Assembly: GCA_030682615.1 (NCBI GenBank)
Contig: JAUXNY010000084.1
Coordinates: 1 to 35,198, forward strand
Length of the DNA: 35,198 bases
Reading direction: 5' to 3'
From: Candidatus Aquicultor sp.
GTDB lineage: Bacteria; Actinomycetota; Aquicultoria; Aquicultorales; Aquicultoraceae
Each line of letters begins with the position of its first letter. Positions within the stretch are counted from its first letter, which is position 1. A program made the position numbers and the translations under genes. Under the pieces are notes generated by a model that was not told the origin of the DNA, made no database searches, and saw only the letters and a program-made list of their open reading frames with translations. This document shows positions 9,607 through 19,239 of this stretch, one piece after another.

Positions 9607-10416
9607 ATGGGCGATAAAGCCCCTATTACAATTGCACACATCTCTGACCTGCATATAGGGTCACAATATTTTATACCGAACCTTTTGAGTAGAACCATAG
9701 AGGAGCTCAACGAACTCAAACCCGACGCCGTTATATGCACCGGTGATTTTACAGACGCGGGCTTTCGCCAGGAGTACACGACGGCGCAGATGTTTTTGTC
9801 GACGATAGAGTGCGAGCGTCGTCTCTTCATACCCGGCAATCACGATTCGAGGAATGTAGGATACGTCCACTTCGAGGAATTGTTCGGCGAGCGCGACCGC
9901 GTGCTCACGTTCGACCGTATGATGATAGTCGGCACCGATTCAAGCGAGCCCGACCTCGACAACGGCCGTATCGGCCGCGAGCGGTATGCTTGGTTGAAAG
10001 ATGCTTTCGAAGACGACAACTACTTCAAGGTTCTCGCTCTCCACCACCACCTACTTCCGATTCCCGGCACCGGTCGCGAGCGAAGCATGGTTTACGATGC
10101 CGGCGATTTGCTTGAAGTCTTGATCGATTGCGGCATCGACCTCGTTCTATGCGGCCACAAGCATGTGCCGTATGTGTGGAGGCTCGAGAGCCTGGTGGTA
10201 GTAAACGCGGGTACCGCTTCCAGCCTGCGGCTTCGCGGCAAGACGAAACCATGTTATAACATCATCGAGATAGATGAGCGGGACAACATAAAAATATACC
10301 GGAAATATCCCTACGGGGGTCGTGAGCTTATCGCCGAATTCTCGTGCGATGATAGGAATTACTGCAAGTGGGAGCGGGTTGAGGTTGATGTAGTATCGGG
10401 AGGTGGCCGGCCATAA
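9607..10416 (+). CDS. Calcineurin-like metallophosphoesterase
   Basis: Likely ATG start at 9607 after AAAGGAAAGG. Metal-binding motifs: HISDLHIG, CTGDFTDAG, PGNHDSR, ALHHHLLP, LCGHKHVP. Confidence 0.92.
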   Translation: MGDKAPITIAHISDLHIGSQYFIPNLLSRTIEELNELKPDAVICTGDFTDAGFRQEYTTAQMFLSTIECERRLFIPGNHDSRNVGYVHFEELFGERDRVLTFDRMMIVGTDSSEPDLDNGRIGRERYAWLKDAFEDDNYFKVLALHHHLLPIPGTGRERSMVYDAGDLLEVLIDCGIDLVLCGHKHVPYVWRLESLVVVNAGTASSLRLRGKTKPCYNIIEIDERDNIKIYRKYPYGGRELIAEFSCDDRNYCKWERVEVDVVSGGGRP

Positions 10417-11771
10417 CTCGGGCGATCGCGCTTATCGATGGCGAACACTATCCCCCGGTCATCAAGTCCGCTTTGGAAACCCTCGCGAATAATCATGACT
10501 ATAATGTGGTCGGAGCGGTCTTCGTCGGCGGTCTCGAGAAGCTATCCGAAAAGGGCGAGTTCGATGACCTTGGTTGCCCGGTTATCAAAGAAGAGAACGC
10601 TCTGACGGCAATCCTGACGGCGATTGAGCGTTTTGACCCGGAAATCGTTGTAGACCTTAGTGACGAGCCGGTCATAGGATATAAGGAGCGATTTTTCTAC
10701 GCCAGCCACGTGTTGGCGAAGGGTATCCCGTATATCGGGGCCGATTTTTGGTTCTACCCGCCGACTTTCCAGAAAGTCTTGAAGAAACCATCGCTTAGTG
10801 TGATCGGGACTGGTAAGCGCGTGGGTAAGACCGCGCTTACCGGCTTTATCTGCCGTCACCTCGATGAGGCGGGTTACAGGCCGGGAGTTATCGCGATGGG
10901 GCGCGGAGGGCCGCCCGCGCCGGAGTTGATAGAGGGTCGAAAAATCGAGCTGACCCCGGAATATTTGCTAAACCTGGCGCGCTCGGGCAAACATGCCGCC
11001 TCCGACTACTTGGAGGACGCCCTGACGAGCCGTATCACGGCAATCGGGTGTCGCCGCTGCGGCGGGGGGCTTGCCGGTCAACCGTTTATTTCAAATGTAT
11101 CCGCCGGCGCCAAACTCGCCAATGAGCTCGACATCGACCTCGTCGTTTTAGAGGGGTCCGGCTCGGCGTTGCCGCCGGTCCATGCGGACGCTCATATTCT
11201 TACAATCGGGGCCGGACAGCCGATAGACTATATCGATGGATACTTCGGGACATACCGGGTGCTCTTGTCCGATTTGGTTATCGTATCGATGTGCGAGCCG
11301 CCAATCGCGGACAAAGACAAGGTCGAGCAGCTAGACCAAGCGATAAGAAGTATTAAACCGGAAGCGAAGATAGCGCATACGATTTTCAGGCCGAAGCCGC
11401 TCCAGCCGATAGCGGGCAAACGCGTGTTTTTTGCGACAACGGCTCCGCCCTCGATGAAGGGCAAGCTCGCGTCTCACCTTGAAAAGACATACGATGCCGA
11501 GGTGGTCGGCGTAAGCACCAATTTATCTAACCGTAAATTGTTGCGTCAAGATATCGAAGCGGCCGAAGGGAAGTTCACGACGCTTTTGACCGAATTGAAG
11601 GCGGCGGCGGTCGATGTGGTGACAAGCATCGGTTTCGACCTGGGCCTCGAAGTCGTATATATGGATAACTTGCCCATTGTTATCGGGGGCGATGGCGACC
11701 TCGAAGAGTTGGTCACCTGGGTTGCCGACCGGGCAAAGGAAAACTTTACAGGCGGGAAGAGCAGTGATTAG
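10413..11771 (+). CDS. Cyclic 2,3-diphosphoglycerate synthetase-like protein (track start 10473 is probably too short)
   Basis: P-loop SVIGTGKRVGKTALTGFI; cDPGS-like sequence. The open frame upstream of TTG 10473 encodes ITRAIALIDGEHYPPVIKSA, with a conserved-looking N-terminal GEHYxPV segment. Confidence 0.78.
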   Translation: MTRAIALIDGEHYPPVIKSALETLANNHDYNVVGAVFVGGLEKLSEKGEFDDLGCPVIKEENALTAILTAIERFDPEIVVDLSDEPVIGYKERFFYASHVLAKGIPYIGADFWFYPPTFQKVLKKPSLSVIGTGKRVGKTALTGFICRHLDEAGYRPGVIAMGRGGPPAPELIEGRKIELTPEYLLNLARSGKHAASDYLEDALTSRITAIGCRRCGGGLAGQPFISNVSAGAKLANELDIDLVVLEGSGSALPPVHADAHILTIGAGQPIDYIDGYFGTYRVLLSDLVIVSMCEPPIADKDKVEQLDQAIRSIKPEAKIAHTIFRPKPLQPIAGKRVFFATTAPPSMKGKLASHLEKTYDAEVVGVSTNLSNRKLLRQDIEAAEGKFTTLLTELKAAAVDVVTSIGFDLGLEVVYMDNLPIVIGGDGDLEELVTWVADRAKENFTGGKSSD

Positions 11772-12714
11772 AGACAACGAGGACAGACCACAAATCGTAA
11801 TCAGCGACGACCAGCACGGCTTGCCTTTTTCGAAGGGATTGGTAGCAACCTCGTTAACGGCAACGGGTTTATCTCCGAGCCGGTCGCATAAGATAGCCAG
11901 GATTATCGAGCAGCATTTGATTAAGACCGGCAGGTTTTCGATAGGCGTTGAGGAACTGCGCCAAGTCGTTTACGAACAGCTTCTTTCACATGAGGGCAAA
12001 GGGTATGCCGATACTTACAGGCGTTGGCAGACGTTGCTCCATATCGACCGCCCGATGATAATTCTTATCGGCGGGACCACCGGTGTCGGAAAATCGACCA
12101 TTGCGACCACGCTCGCTCATCGCCTGGGAATCACTCATATCGTCGCTACAGATGCATTGCGCGAGGTCATGAGAATCGTTCTCTCGGAAGAATTGATACC
12201 GGCACTCCATGAGTCGACTTTCTTGGCGTATAAGGCGATTAACAGGCCAATCGAGGGCGACCCGCTGGTAGCGGGCTTTCGCGAGCAGACCAAGGTCGTC
12301 GCGGTAGGTGTGAGAGCCGTTGTGGACCGGGCGATCAAGGAAGGTCTAAACATGGTCATCGAGGGCGTCCACGTCGTGCCCGGTTTTATTCGAAGCCGGT
12401 TATCCGAAAAAGCGGTCATCATACCGCTGATAATAACGGTCGACAGCGAGGAGCTGCACCGGAGCCACTTCTATGTCCGAGACGTGCAGACCGAAGGCTC
12501 ACGGCCTTACGAGCGTTACCGCGAGAATTTTGAATCGATTCGCAGGATCGGCAAGTATATCGTAGATTTGGCCCACGAGTACGATATTCCGGTTTTGACC
12601 AGCCACAGCCTGGATAAGACGATAATCGCCGCCCAAGAAGTCGTATTGAATCGTGTTTTAGGGCCGGTCGAGGATGCCGTCAAAGGCTCGCTCGACGAGG
12701 AGCCAGAGGATTAA
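11764..12714 (+). CDS. 2-phosphoglycerate kinase-like protein
   Basis: Likely GTG start at 11764, overlapping the previous CDS by 8 nt. N-terminal ATP-cone-like segment, then MIILIGGTTGVGKSTIATTLAHRLGITHIVATDALREVMR and IEGVHVVPGFI. Confidence 0.82.
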   Translation: MIRDNEDRPQIVISDDQHGLPFSKGLVATSLTATGLSPSRSHKIARIIEQHLIKTGRFSIGVEELRQVVYEQLLSHEGKGYADTYRRWQTLLHIDRPMIILIGGTTGVGKSTIATTLAHRLGITHIVATDALREVMRIVLSEELIPALHESTFLAYKAINRPIEGDPLVAGFREQTKVVAVGVRAVVDRAIKEGLNMVIEGVHVVPGFIRSRLSEKAVIIPLIITVDSEELHRSHFYVRDVQTEGSRPYERYRENFESIRRIGKYIVDLAHEYDIPVLTSHSLDKTIIAAQEVVLNRVLGPVEDAVKGSLDEEPED

Positions 12715-12833
12715 GGACCATACCCTCACGAACTCTTAAGCTCACGCTCGTAGCGTCTTCTGGGGCGCCGTGTGGAAGTATACTCAACAGCATCGTTAGA
12801 CGCTTGTTGAGCGATTTATTCTAGGAGGATTAA

Positions 12834-13490
12834 ATGAAGCTTTTTATCGATACCGCCAACATCGAGCATATCAAGGAGATGAATTCGCTCGGGATTATCT
12901 GCGGCGTAACGACAAACCCCTCTCTTTGCAGCAAGGAGGGCGGGGATTTCAAGACGTCGATTGCCGAGATAGCGTCGATTGTGGATGGTCCCATCAGTGC
13001 GGAGGCGGTCAGCGTGACGCGCGAGGGTATCGTCGAAGAAGGCCGTGAACTGGCCGCCATCGCCCCGAACGTCGTTGTCAAGATACCGATGATGGAAGAG
13101 GGGCTTGCCGCGACTAAAATTCTCAGCGCCGAGGGTATAAAGGTGAACATGACACTAATATTCTCGGCAAACCAGGCACTCTTGGCTGCGCAAGTCGGAG
13201 CGTCTTTCGTCAGTCCGTTCATCGGGAGGCTCGATGATATTGGCCAAGATGGTGTAGAGCTACTTGACAGCATCGGCTCTATCTACGATATTTATGGTAT
13301 CAAAACCGAAATCATATCAGCCAGTATCCGGCATCCTCTCCATGTAACTCAATCCGCATTAGCGGGCGCGGATATAGCGACGGTTCCGCATAATATTCTA
13401 AAAGCAATGGTCAAGCATCCGCTTACAGACATCGGAATCGAGAGATTTCTCGAGGATTGGAAAAAACTTCAGGAGACCGCGTGCAAATAA
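12834..13490 (+). CDS. Small (FSA/TalC-type) transaldolase
   Basis: 218 aa; [78 protein letters not shown]. Confidence 0.93.
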   Translation: MKLFIDTANIEHIKEMNSLGIICGVTTNPSLCSKEGGDFKTSIAEIASIVDGPISAEAVSVTREGIVEEGRELAAIAPNVVVKIPMMEEGLAATKILSAEGIKVNMTLIFSANQALLAAQVGASFVSPFIGRLDDIGQDGVELLDSIGSIYDIYGIKTEIISASIRHPLHVTQSALAGADIATVPHNILKAMVKHPLTDIGIERFLEDWKKLQETACK

Positions 13491-13557
13491 AGAAATATTC
13501 CGCCCAACGCCAAAATAGACCACAGAGCAATATTTATTTAGTAAAGAAGGTGAAGAC

Positions 13558-14961
13558 GTGAACAAAACACAACTTGAATCGAAGACATTAGCGGAGTTGC
13601 GACCTATCGCAATGGAGTTGGGTATAAAGAGTGTCGCGACGCTAAGAAAGAGCGAACTCGTAGACGCGATTACGGGCGCTCACGAAAAAACCGGGGCAAG
13701 GCCGGCAAGCACCCAGCAACCAGCGCTTGCCGCGCAACCGAGCCATGCGGCTCTAGCAGAGGCGCCGTCGGCGGGGGCAACGGTGACCGAAACACATACG
13801 GAAGCGAGACGGGCGCCAAGGGTGCAGGTAGCCGAGGAGGCTCGAGACGAGAAGTTGCTTCTGCGTAAAGGCATTCTCGACATCTTGGGAGACGGCTACG
13901 GCTTTTTACGGACGCAAGGGTATCTGCCGAGCGAAGGCGATATTTATGTTTCGTTGTCGCAGATACGCCGCTTTAGCCTGCGGCGCGGAGACGAGGTGGA
14001 GGGCCAAGTTAGGTCACCTAAGGATACCGAGAAGTACAACGCGCTTCTTCGTATCGAGGCAGTCAACGGGGCGGAGCCGGACGCCGCGCGCACGCGCGCA
14101 CAGTTCGAGTCGCTCACGCCTATCTATCCGAACGAGAGATTTATCCTGGAAACCAAGCCAAACGATGTGACGACACGAATTATCGACTTGGTCGCACCGA
14201 TTGGAAAAGGGCAGCGTGGTCTGATCGTATCGCCGCCGAAGGCCGGTAAGACGACCATTCTGAAGCAGATAGCCAATGCGATAACCACCAACAACCCGGA
14301 AGTCCACATGATGGCTTTGCTCGTCGATGAGCGACCCGAAGAGGTCACCGATATGGAGCGCTCCATCAAGGGCGAGGTCGTGAGTTCGACCTTCGACCAG
14401 CCGGCGGATAACCATGTCCAAGTCGCCGAGCTCGTTCTCGAGCGGGCAAAACGCCTGGTCGAGCACGGACGCGACGTAGTCATCATGCTCGACAGTGTTA
14501 CCAGACTGGCCAGGGCATACAACTTGACGATACCGGCGAGCGGGAGAATTCTCTCCGGCGGTGTCGACTCGACCGCGCTCTTTCCACCGAAGCGATTCTT
14601 TGGAGCGGCGCGAAATATCGAATTCGGTGGTAGCCTGACAATTTTAGCTACGGCCCTGGTCGATACCGGCAGCAGGATGGACGAGGTCATCTTCGAGGAA
14701 TTCAAAGGGACCGGCAATATGGAACTCCATCTCGACCGCCGACTCGCCGACAAGCGAATATTCCCGGCAATCGATATCGACAAGTCCGGAACGCGTAAGG
14801 AAGAGCTTATCCTGCCACCCGATGAGGCCCAGCTTATCTGGAAACTCAGAAGGGTGCTTCATGCGCTCGACTCGGGCGCGTCGATCGAGCTTCTCATCGA
14901 TAAAATGAGGGAGACTAAGTCGAATACAGAGTTTTTGATGCAGATTTCGAAATCGCGGTAG
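13558..14961 (+). CDS. rho: Transcription termination factor Rho
   Basis: 467 aa; Rho N-domain, [77 protein letters not shown]; short Ala/Pro-rich insert near the N-terminus. Confidence 0.97.
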   Translation: MNKTQLESKTLAELRPIAMELGIKSVATLRKSELVDAITGAHEKTGARPASTQQPALAAQPSHAALAEAPSAGATVTETHTEARRAPRVQVAEEARDEKLLLRKGILDILGDGYGFLRTQGYLPSEGDIYVSLSQIRRFSLRRGDEVEGQVRSPKDTEKYNALLRIEAVNGAEPDAARTRAQFESLTPIYPNERFILETKPNDVTTRIIDLVAPIGKGQRGLIVSPPKAGKTTILKQIANAITTNNPEVHMMALLVDERPEEVTDMERSIKGEVVSSTFDQPADNHVQVAELVLERAKRLVEHGRDVVIMLDSVTRLARAYNLTIPASGRILSGGVDSTALFPPKRFFGAARNIEFGGSLTILATALVDTGSRMDEVIFEEFKGTGNMELHLDRRLADKRIFPAIDIDKSGTRKEELILPPDEAQLIWKLRRVLHALDSGASIELLIDKMRETKSNTEFLMQISKSR

Positions 14962-15016
14962 CGGTCCTTGCACCGATAGCCATTTCAAAGCTATTTTCGG
15001 AGTAGGTCTTCTTTTG

Positions 15017-15045
15017 TTGTCAATCAAAACCTGATATGTTATAAC
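15017..15045 (+). promoter_or_regulatory. Candidate promoter for rpmE, located between rho and the hairpin at 15083
   Basis: TTGTCA (15017-15022) - 17 bp - TATAAC (15040-15045) with extended -10 TGt (15037-15039). Confidence 0.65.
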
Positions 15046-15082
15046 ATTAGTGCAGTTTTAACTAATTTTAACTGAGGTTAAA

Positions 15083-15124
15083 GTTCACGGCAGCGGGATA
15101 TATTCTGCTGTGAACTATTTTTTT
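15083..15124 (+). terminator. Terminator-like hairpin plus T tract in the rpmE 5' leader (candidate attenuator)
   Basis: GTTCACGGCAG (15083-15093) / CTGCTGTGAAC (15105-15115), 11-bp stem with one G-U pair, followed by TATTTTTTT and then the SD GGAGGTG at 15125-15131. Confidence 0.75.
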
Positions 15125-15137
15125 GGAGGTGAAAGTC

Positions 15138-15380
15138 GTGAGAAAAGGGATTCATCCCGACTATGTCAAGTCGCAGGTGTCCTGCTCATGTGGCGAGACT
15201 TTTGAGACGCATTCAACGAAGTCTGAGTTGAAGATAGAGCTTTGCTCGAAATGCCATCCGTTCTATACCGGAAAGCAGAAACTTGTCGATAGCGGCGGCC
15301 GTGTACAGCGATTCCAGAAGAAATATGGTCTGGCCGTCACAAACGCCGAAGAGGAAGAGAAGAAAGCCGAAAAAGAGTAA
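15138..15380 (+). CDS. rpmE: 50S ribosomal protein L31 (zinc-ligand form)
   Basis: GTG start at 15138 after [71 protein letters not shown]; CxC...CxxC. Confidence 0.96.
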   Translation: MRKGIHPDYVKSQVSCSCGETFETHSTKSELKIELCSKCHPFYTGKQKLVDSGGRVQRFQKKYGLAVTNAEEEEKKAEKE

Positions 15381-15443
15381 GCTTAAGCAACACGATAATT
15401 CGATAATCACACGTAGTAATAAGGGCGATATAGGCTAGGTATT

Positions 15444-16406
15444 ATGGCTAAACCATATTTCGGCGGGCAGGCGGTCATCGAAGGCGTAATGATGAAAGGG
15501 CCTAAGCATTGGAGCCTTGCCGTCCGCTCAACCGATGACACGATTGTCTCTGTAGACGAACCATTCAAATCGATTAGCGAGCGCTGGCCTATCTTCAAGA
15601 AACCTCTTTTCAGGGGTATTGTCGTGCTAGCGGAGACCTTTGTTCTCGGCATCAAGACGATATCGCTCTCCGCGAACCTTTCGTTAGGCGAGGCGGAAGA
15701 GGAGATAAGCTCGAAAGAGATGGTGGGGACGCTGGTTCTGGCGTTCGCCCTTGTAGTCGGGCTTTTCATGGTCCTCCCGTTTTATTTGACGAGGACGGCG
15801 AGTGCCGTAATAGAGAACCGCTTTCTTTTCGCGCTCACCGAAGGCGTCTTTCGCATAAGCATCTTTGTCCTCTATATCCTGGTGATATCCCGCGTCAAAG
15901 ATATTCAGCGCGTATTTCAGTACCATGGCGCCGAGCACATGGTCATCCATGCGTACGAGGCGGGGGAAGAGCTTACCCCGCGGAACGCCGCCAAATACAG
16001 CCCGCTTCACATAAGATGCGGCACCGCGTTTATGCTCATAGTCATGGTCGTTGCCATCTTCAGCTTCTCGTTTTTGCCCACGACAAACGTATTGACCAGA
16101 GTCGCCGGCAAGCTTATCTTGATTCCGATAGTGGCGGGCGTTTCTTATGAGATTACGCGAATCGCGGCAAGATATGCGCATCTTTCGGTTATGAAGGCCC
16201 TGATGTGGCCGGGGTTGATGCTCCAAAAACTGACCACCGGCACTCCGGATGAGTCGCAGCTCGAAGTCGCCATCTATGCGCTCAACAACGTGCTCATAGC
16301 AGAAGGCGTGAAAGAAGCCCCGGCACCCCTGGAGGCTCCTGAATTTGACGAAACAGACGAAGAGGAGCCTGTTCCGGTCGCCGTCGACCAGACAGCAGCG
16401 ACGTAA
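15444..16406 (+). CDS. DUF1385 (YqhQ-like) membrane protein
   Basis: 320 aa; YFGGQAVIEGVMMKGPKHWSLAVR, QYHGAEHMVIHAYEAGEELTPRNAAKYSPLHIRCGTAFMLIVM; multiple TM segments. Confidence 0.93.
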   Translation: MAKPYFGGQAVIEGVMMKGPKHWSLAVRSTDDTIVSVDEPFKSISERWPIFKKPLFRGIVVLAETFVLGIKTISLSANLSLGEAEEEISSKEMVGTLVLAFALVVGLFMVLPFYLTRTASAVIENRFLFALTEGVFRISIFVLYILVISRVKDIQRVFQYHGAEHMVIHAYEAGEELTPRNAAKYSPLHIRCGTAFMLIVMVVAIFSFSFLPTTNVLTRVAGKLILIPIVAGVSYEITRIAARYAHLSVMKALMWPGLMLQKLTTGTPDESQLEVAIYALNNVLIAEGVKEAPAPLEAPEFDETDEEEPVPVAVDQTAAT

Positions 16407-16449
16407 TACCTGCTTTAGCGCTTATGCCCACTCCAGGCCCACGGCTCGG

Positions 16450-16478
16450 TTTACTGCGTCCGGCTCTTCCAGTATAAT
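16450..16478 (+). promoter_or_regulatory. Candidate promoter for prfA
   Basis: TTTACT (16450-16455) - 17 bp - TATAAT (16473-16478), 46 nt upstream of the prfA ATG. Confidence 0.6.
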
Positions 16479-16524
16479 TATTAAGGTTATAGATACAGAG
16501 ATTCTGCGATTAGGTGATTAAAAC

Positions 16525-17592
16525 ATGTTCGAAAAATTACAGGAAGTCTTAGACAGGTACAACGAAATAACGGAAAATTTGAGTGACCCCGAGGTCATAG
16601 GCGACCAAAACAGGTATCGTGAACTCGCAAAGACCCATGCGAGCATGACGCCGCTTATTGTCTTGATAAACCGCCTGGATGAGCTGGAGAAGGGCGCGGC
16701 CGAGGCGAGCGAGATGCTCAAGGGAGAGCAAGACCCCGAGATGCGCGACTTTCTCCACGCCGAGTTCAACACCTTTAAAGAGAAGCGGGAGAAGGTCGAA
16801 GAAGACATCAAGTTCTTACTGGTAGCGGCGGATCCGAATGATGAGAAGGATATCCTCGTCGAGATACGGGCCGGTGCCGGCGGGGATGAGGCAAGCCTCT
16901 TTGCGGGCGAACTCTACCGCATGTATTCGCGTTACGCGGAGGCGCATAGATGGAAGACGGAGACGCTGAGCTCAAGTCCGGCCGATGTCGGCGGCTTCAA
17001 AGAGGTCATCTTTGAGATTAAAGGGAAAGGCGCGTACAGTCGCTTTAAATACGAGTCCGGCGTGCACCGGGTGCAGCGGATTCCGGTGACGGAATCGGGA
17101 GGGCGCATCCATACTTCGACAGTGACGGTAGCGGTCCTTCCGGTGGTCGAAGATGTCGAGGTCGAAATCGGTCCCAACGATGTCAAGGTCGACGTCTTTA
17201 GGTCGGGCGGCCCCGGCGGCCAGTCGGTAAACACGACCGACTCGGCGGTGCGCGTCACGCACCTGCCGACCGGGCTGGTCGTCTCCTGCCAGGACGAGAA
17301 GAGCCAGCTGCAAAACCGCGAGCGCGCGATGACGATCTTGCGCGCTAGGCTTTATGAAAAGATGATGGAAGAGCAGAACGCGGAGCTTGCGGCGGAGAGG
17401 CGCTCCCAGGTCGGGACGGGTGACCGTAGTGAGCGAATCCGTACCTTCAACTTCCCGCAAGGCAGGGTCACCGACCACCGCATATCGTATACAGTTCACA
17501 ATCTCCCCGCCATTTTAGAGGGCGAGATAGATGATATCATCGACGCGCTGGCCGCGGCCGACCGCGCGGAAAAGCTCAAACAGGTGGTGTGA
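16525..17592 (+). CDS. prfA: Peptide chain release factor 1
   Basis: 355 aa; [73 protein letters not shown] (GGQ). Confidence 0.97.
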   Translation: MFEKLQEVLDRYNEITENLSDPEVIGDQNRYRELAKTHASMTPLIVLINRLDELEKGAAEASEMLKGEQDPEMRDFLHAEFNTFKEKREKVEEDIKFLLVAADPNDEKDILVEIRAGAGGDEASLFAGELYRMYSRYAEAHRWKTETLSSSPADVGGFKEVIFEIKGKGAYSRFKYESGVHRVQRIPVTESGGRIHTSTVTVAVLPVVEDVEVEIGPNDVKVDVFRSGGPGGQSVNTTDSAVRVTHLPTGLVVSCQDEKSQLQNRERAMTILRARLYEKMMEEQNAELAAERRSQVGTGDRSERIRTFNFPQGRVTDHRISYTVHNLPAILEGEIDDIIDALAAADRAEKLKQVV

Positions 17593-18428
17593 TGCCTTTG
17601 GCGGCCATGACCATCGGTGAGGCGATAAAACAGGCCACCCTTCAGCTGGAGGGTGGCTCTTTAATAAGCGCCCGGGTCGAAGCCGAGCGAATCGTTGGGG
17701 AGGCGCTCGGACTCGAGCGGTCCGACCTGTACTTGTATAGCGAGCAGAAGCTGACCGCGAGCGCGCAGGCCTTTATCACCAAGGCGGTGGCCGAGAGGCT
17801 CGGCGGCAGGCCGCTTCAATATATCTTAGGGCACCAGCACTTTCGTCATCTCGACTTCATCTGTCGAGAGAATGTTCTTATCCCGAGGCCGGAGACCGAG
17901 CTTCTGGTCGAGGAGGTTCTTGCCGGTCTGGACGATTTGCGTACGCTCGGAGTGCCGCTCGTGCTCGACATCGGCTCCGGTACCGGCGCAATCGCATTGA
18001 GCATCGCGCATGAAAACGGTGTTGCGCGCATCATCGCGGCGGATGTCTCGGATGAGGCGGTTGCGCTCAGCCGGGAGAACGCAGAGCGCCACGGACTGTT
18101 GGACCGCGTAACGGTGGTCCAAAGCGACCTCTTCGACGGGTTGCAGGATTACCGTCGGTGCGTCGACATAGTCGTGTCGAACCCGCCCTATATTAGAACC
18201 TCCGACCTGGACGGTCTCCAAGGTGAGGTTCGGCGGGAGCCGCGGCTCGCGCTCGACGGCGGCGTGGACGGCCTCGATTTTTACCGGGCAATAATAGAAG
18301 GGGCACCGGCGTTTCTCAAACCCGGCGGGCTGCTGTTCTTTGAGATAGGTTTTGACCAGGCGGCCGACGTCGTAGCTATCTGCGAAAAGAGCGGCAGTTT
18401 CAAAGATGACGAAGTCAGAAAAGATTAA
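17589..18428 (+). CDS. prmC: Release factor glutamine methyltransferase, apparently truncated: in-frame TAA at 18426-18428 followed by a recognisable C-terminal tail up to TGA 18465-18467
   Basis: [37 protein letters not shown]. After ...DDEVRKD* the same frame encodes LENDRIIKARRI*, resembling the usual PrmC C-terminus (RKDxxxxDRxxxAR). Confidence 0.93.
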   Translation: MMPLAAMTIGEAIKQATLQLEGGSLISARVEAERIVGEALGLERSDLYLYSEQKLTASAQAFITKAVAERLGGRPLQYILGHQHFRHLDFICRENVLIPRPETELLVEEVLAGLDDLRTLGVPLVLDIGSGTGAIALSIAHENGVARIIAADVSDEAVALSRENAERHGLLDRVTVVQSDLFDGLQDYRRCVDIVVSNPPYIRTSDLDGLQGEVRREPRLALDGGVDGLDFYRAIIEGAPAFLKPGGLLFFEIGFDQAADVVAICEKSGSFKDDEVRKD

Positions 18429-18468
18429 CTCGAAAACGACCGCATTATAAAAGCGCGAAGGATTTGAT

Positions 18469-19125
18469 ATGGCTACCTTTAAAGAGCAGATGACCGAATT
18501 AATTGCGGTAGACCCCGATAATCCAGCCGAAGCCGACCTTTTCGCGGCGGCGAAGGCCGCGAGCGAGGGCGCGCTAGTCGTATTCCCGACAGACACAGTT
18601 TATGGGGTTGGCACCAGCGCCCTCATCCCGGAAGCGGCGCGTGATATATATGCCGCGAAAGAGCGCCCCGCCGACAAGCCGCTTATTCTGCTCATCGCAG
18701 ACCCGGAAGATGTCTATAAGTATGTTACCGGGGTCGACGAAGTCGCCAGGGAGCTGATGCGCGCATACTGGCCGGGGGCACTGACACTTATCTTCAAGAA
18801 GTCGCCGGTTGTGCCGGCGGAGGTGACGGCGGGTGGCGACACGGTCGGCGTGCGCTGCCCCAACAATGCGGTCGCGCGGATGCTGATACGGTTAGCGGGC
18901 GTTGCTCTGGCAACGACCAGCGCGAATATCGCGGACAACCCGAGCCCGAAAAACGCGGAAGCGGCGGGAGAACAGCTTGGGGGTCGCGTCTCCTACATCA
19001 TCGACGGGGGCGAATCGGCGCTCGGCATCGAGTCGACGGTCTTGGATGTCTCGACCGCAAGACCCGAGTTGCTTCGCGAGGGCTATGTGACTTGGGACGA
19101 GTTAAAGGAAAAACTCGCGCTGTGA
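18469..19125 (+). CDS. Threonylcarbamoyl-AMP synthase (Sua5/YwlC/TsaC family)
   Basis: 218 aa; GALVVFPTDTVYGVG, ERPADKPLILLIAD, YWPGALTLIF, VGVRCPNNAVARML, TTSANIADNPSP, STVLDVS. Confidence 0.94.
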   Translation: MATFKEQMTELIAVDPDNPAEADLFAAAKAASEGALVVFPTDTVYGVGTSALIPEAARDIYAAKERPADKPLILLIADPEDVYKYVTGVDEVARELMRAYWPGALTLIFKKSPVVPAEVTAGGDTVGVRCPNNAVARMLIRLAGVALATTSANIADNPSPKNAEAAGEQLGGRVSYIIDGGESALGIESTVLDVSTARPELLREGYVTWDELKEKLAL

Positions 19126-19239
19126 GGCTGCCCTTTACACGGCCGTAAGCAGCAGGTATCCTTTTTATCAGGGATTTATTGGCGGTGCGGGCACGTGCGC
19201 CGCTTTACAGAACGTATAGCTTGGAAAGGCGGTAGAGGT

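Noticed and set aside
9448-9839. 131-aa minus-strand ORF 9444-9839 across the leader and phosphoesterase start
   Set aside because: Overlaps a strong metallophosphoesterase frame antisense and lacks recognisable domains.
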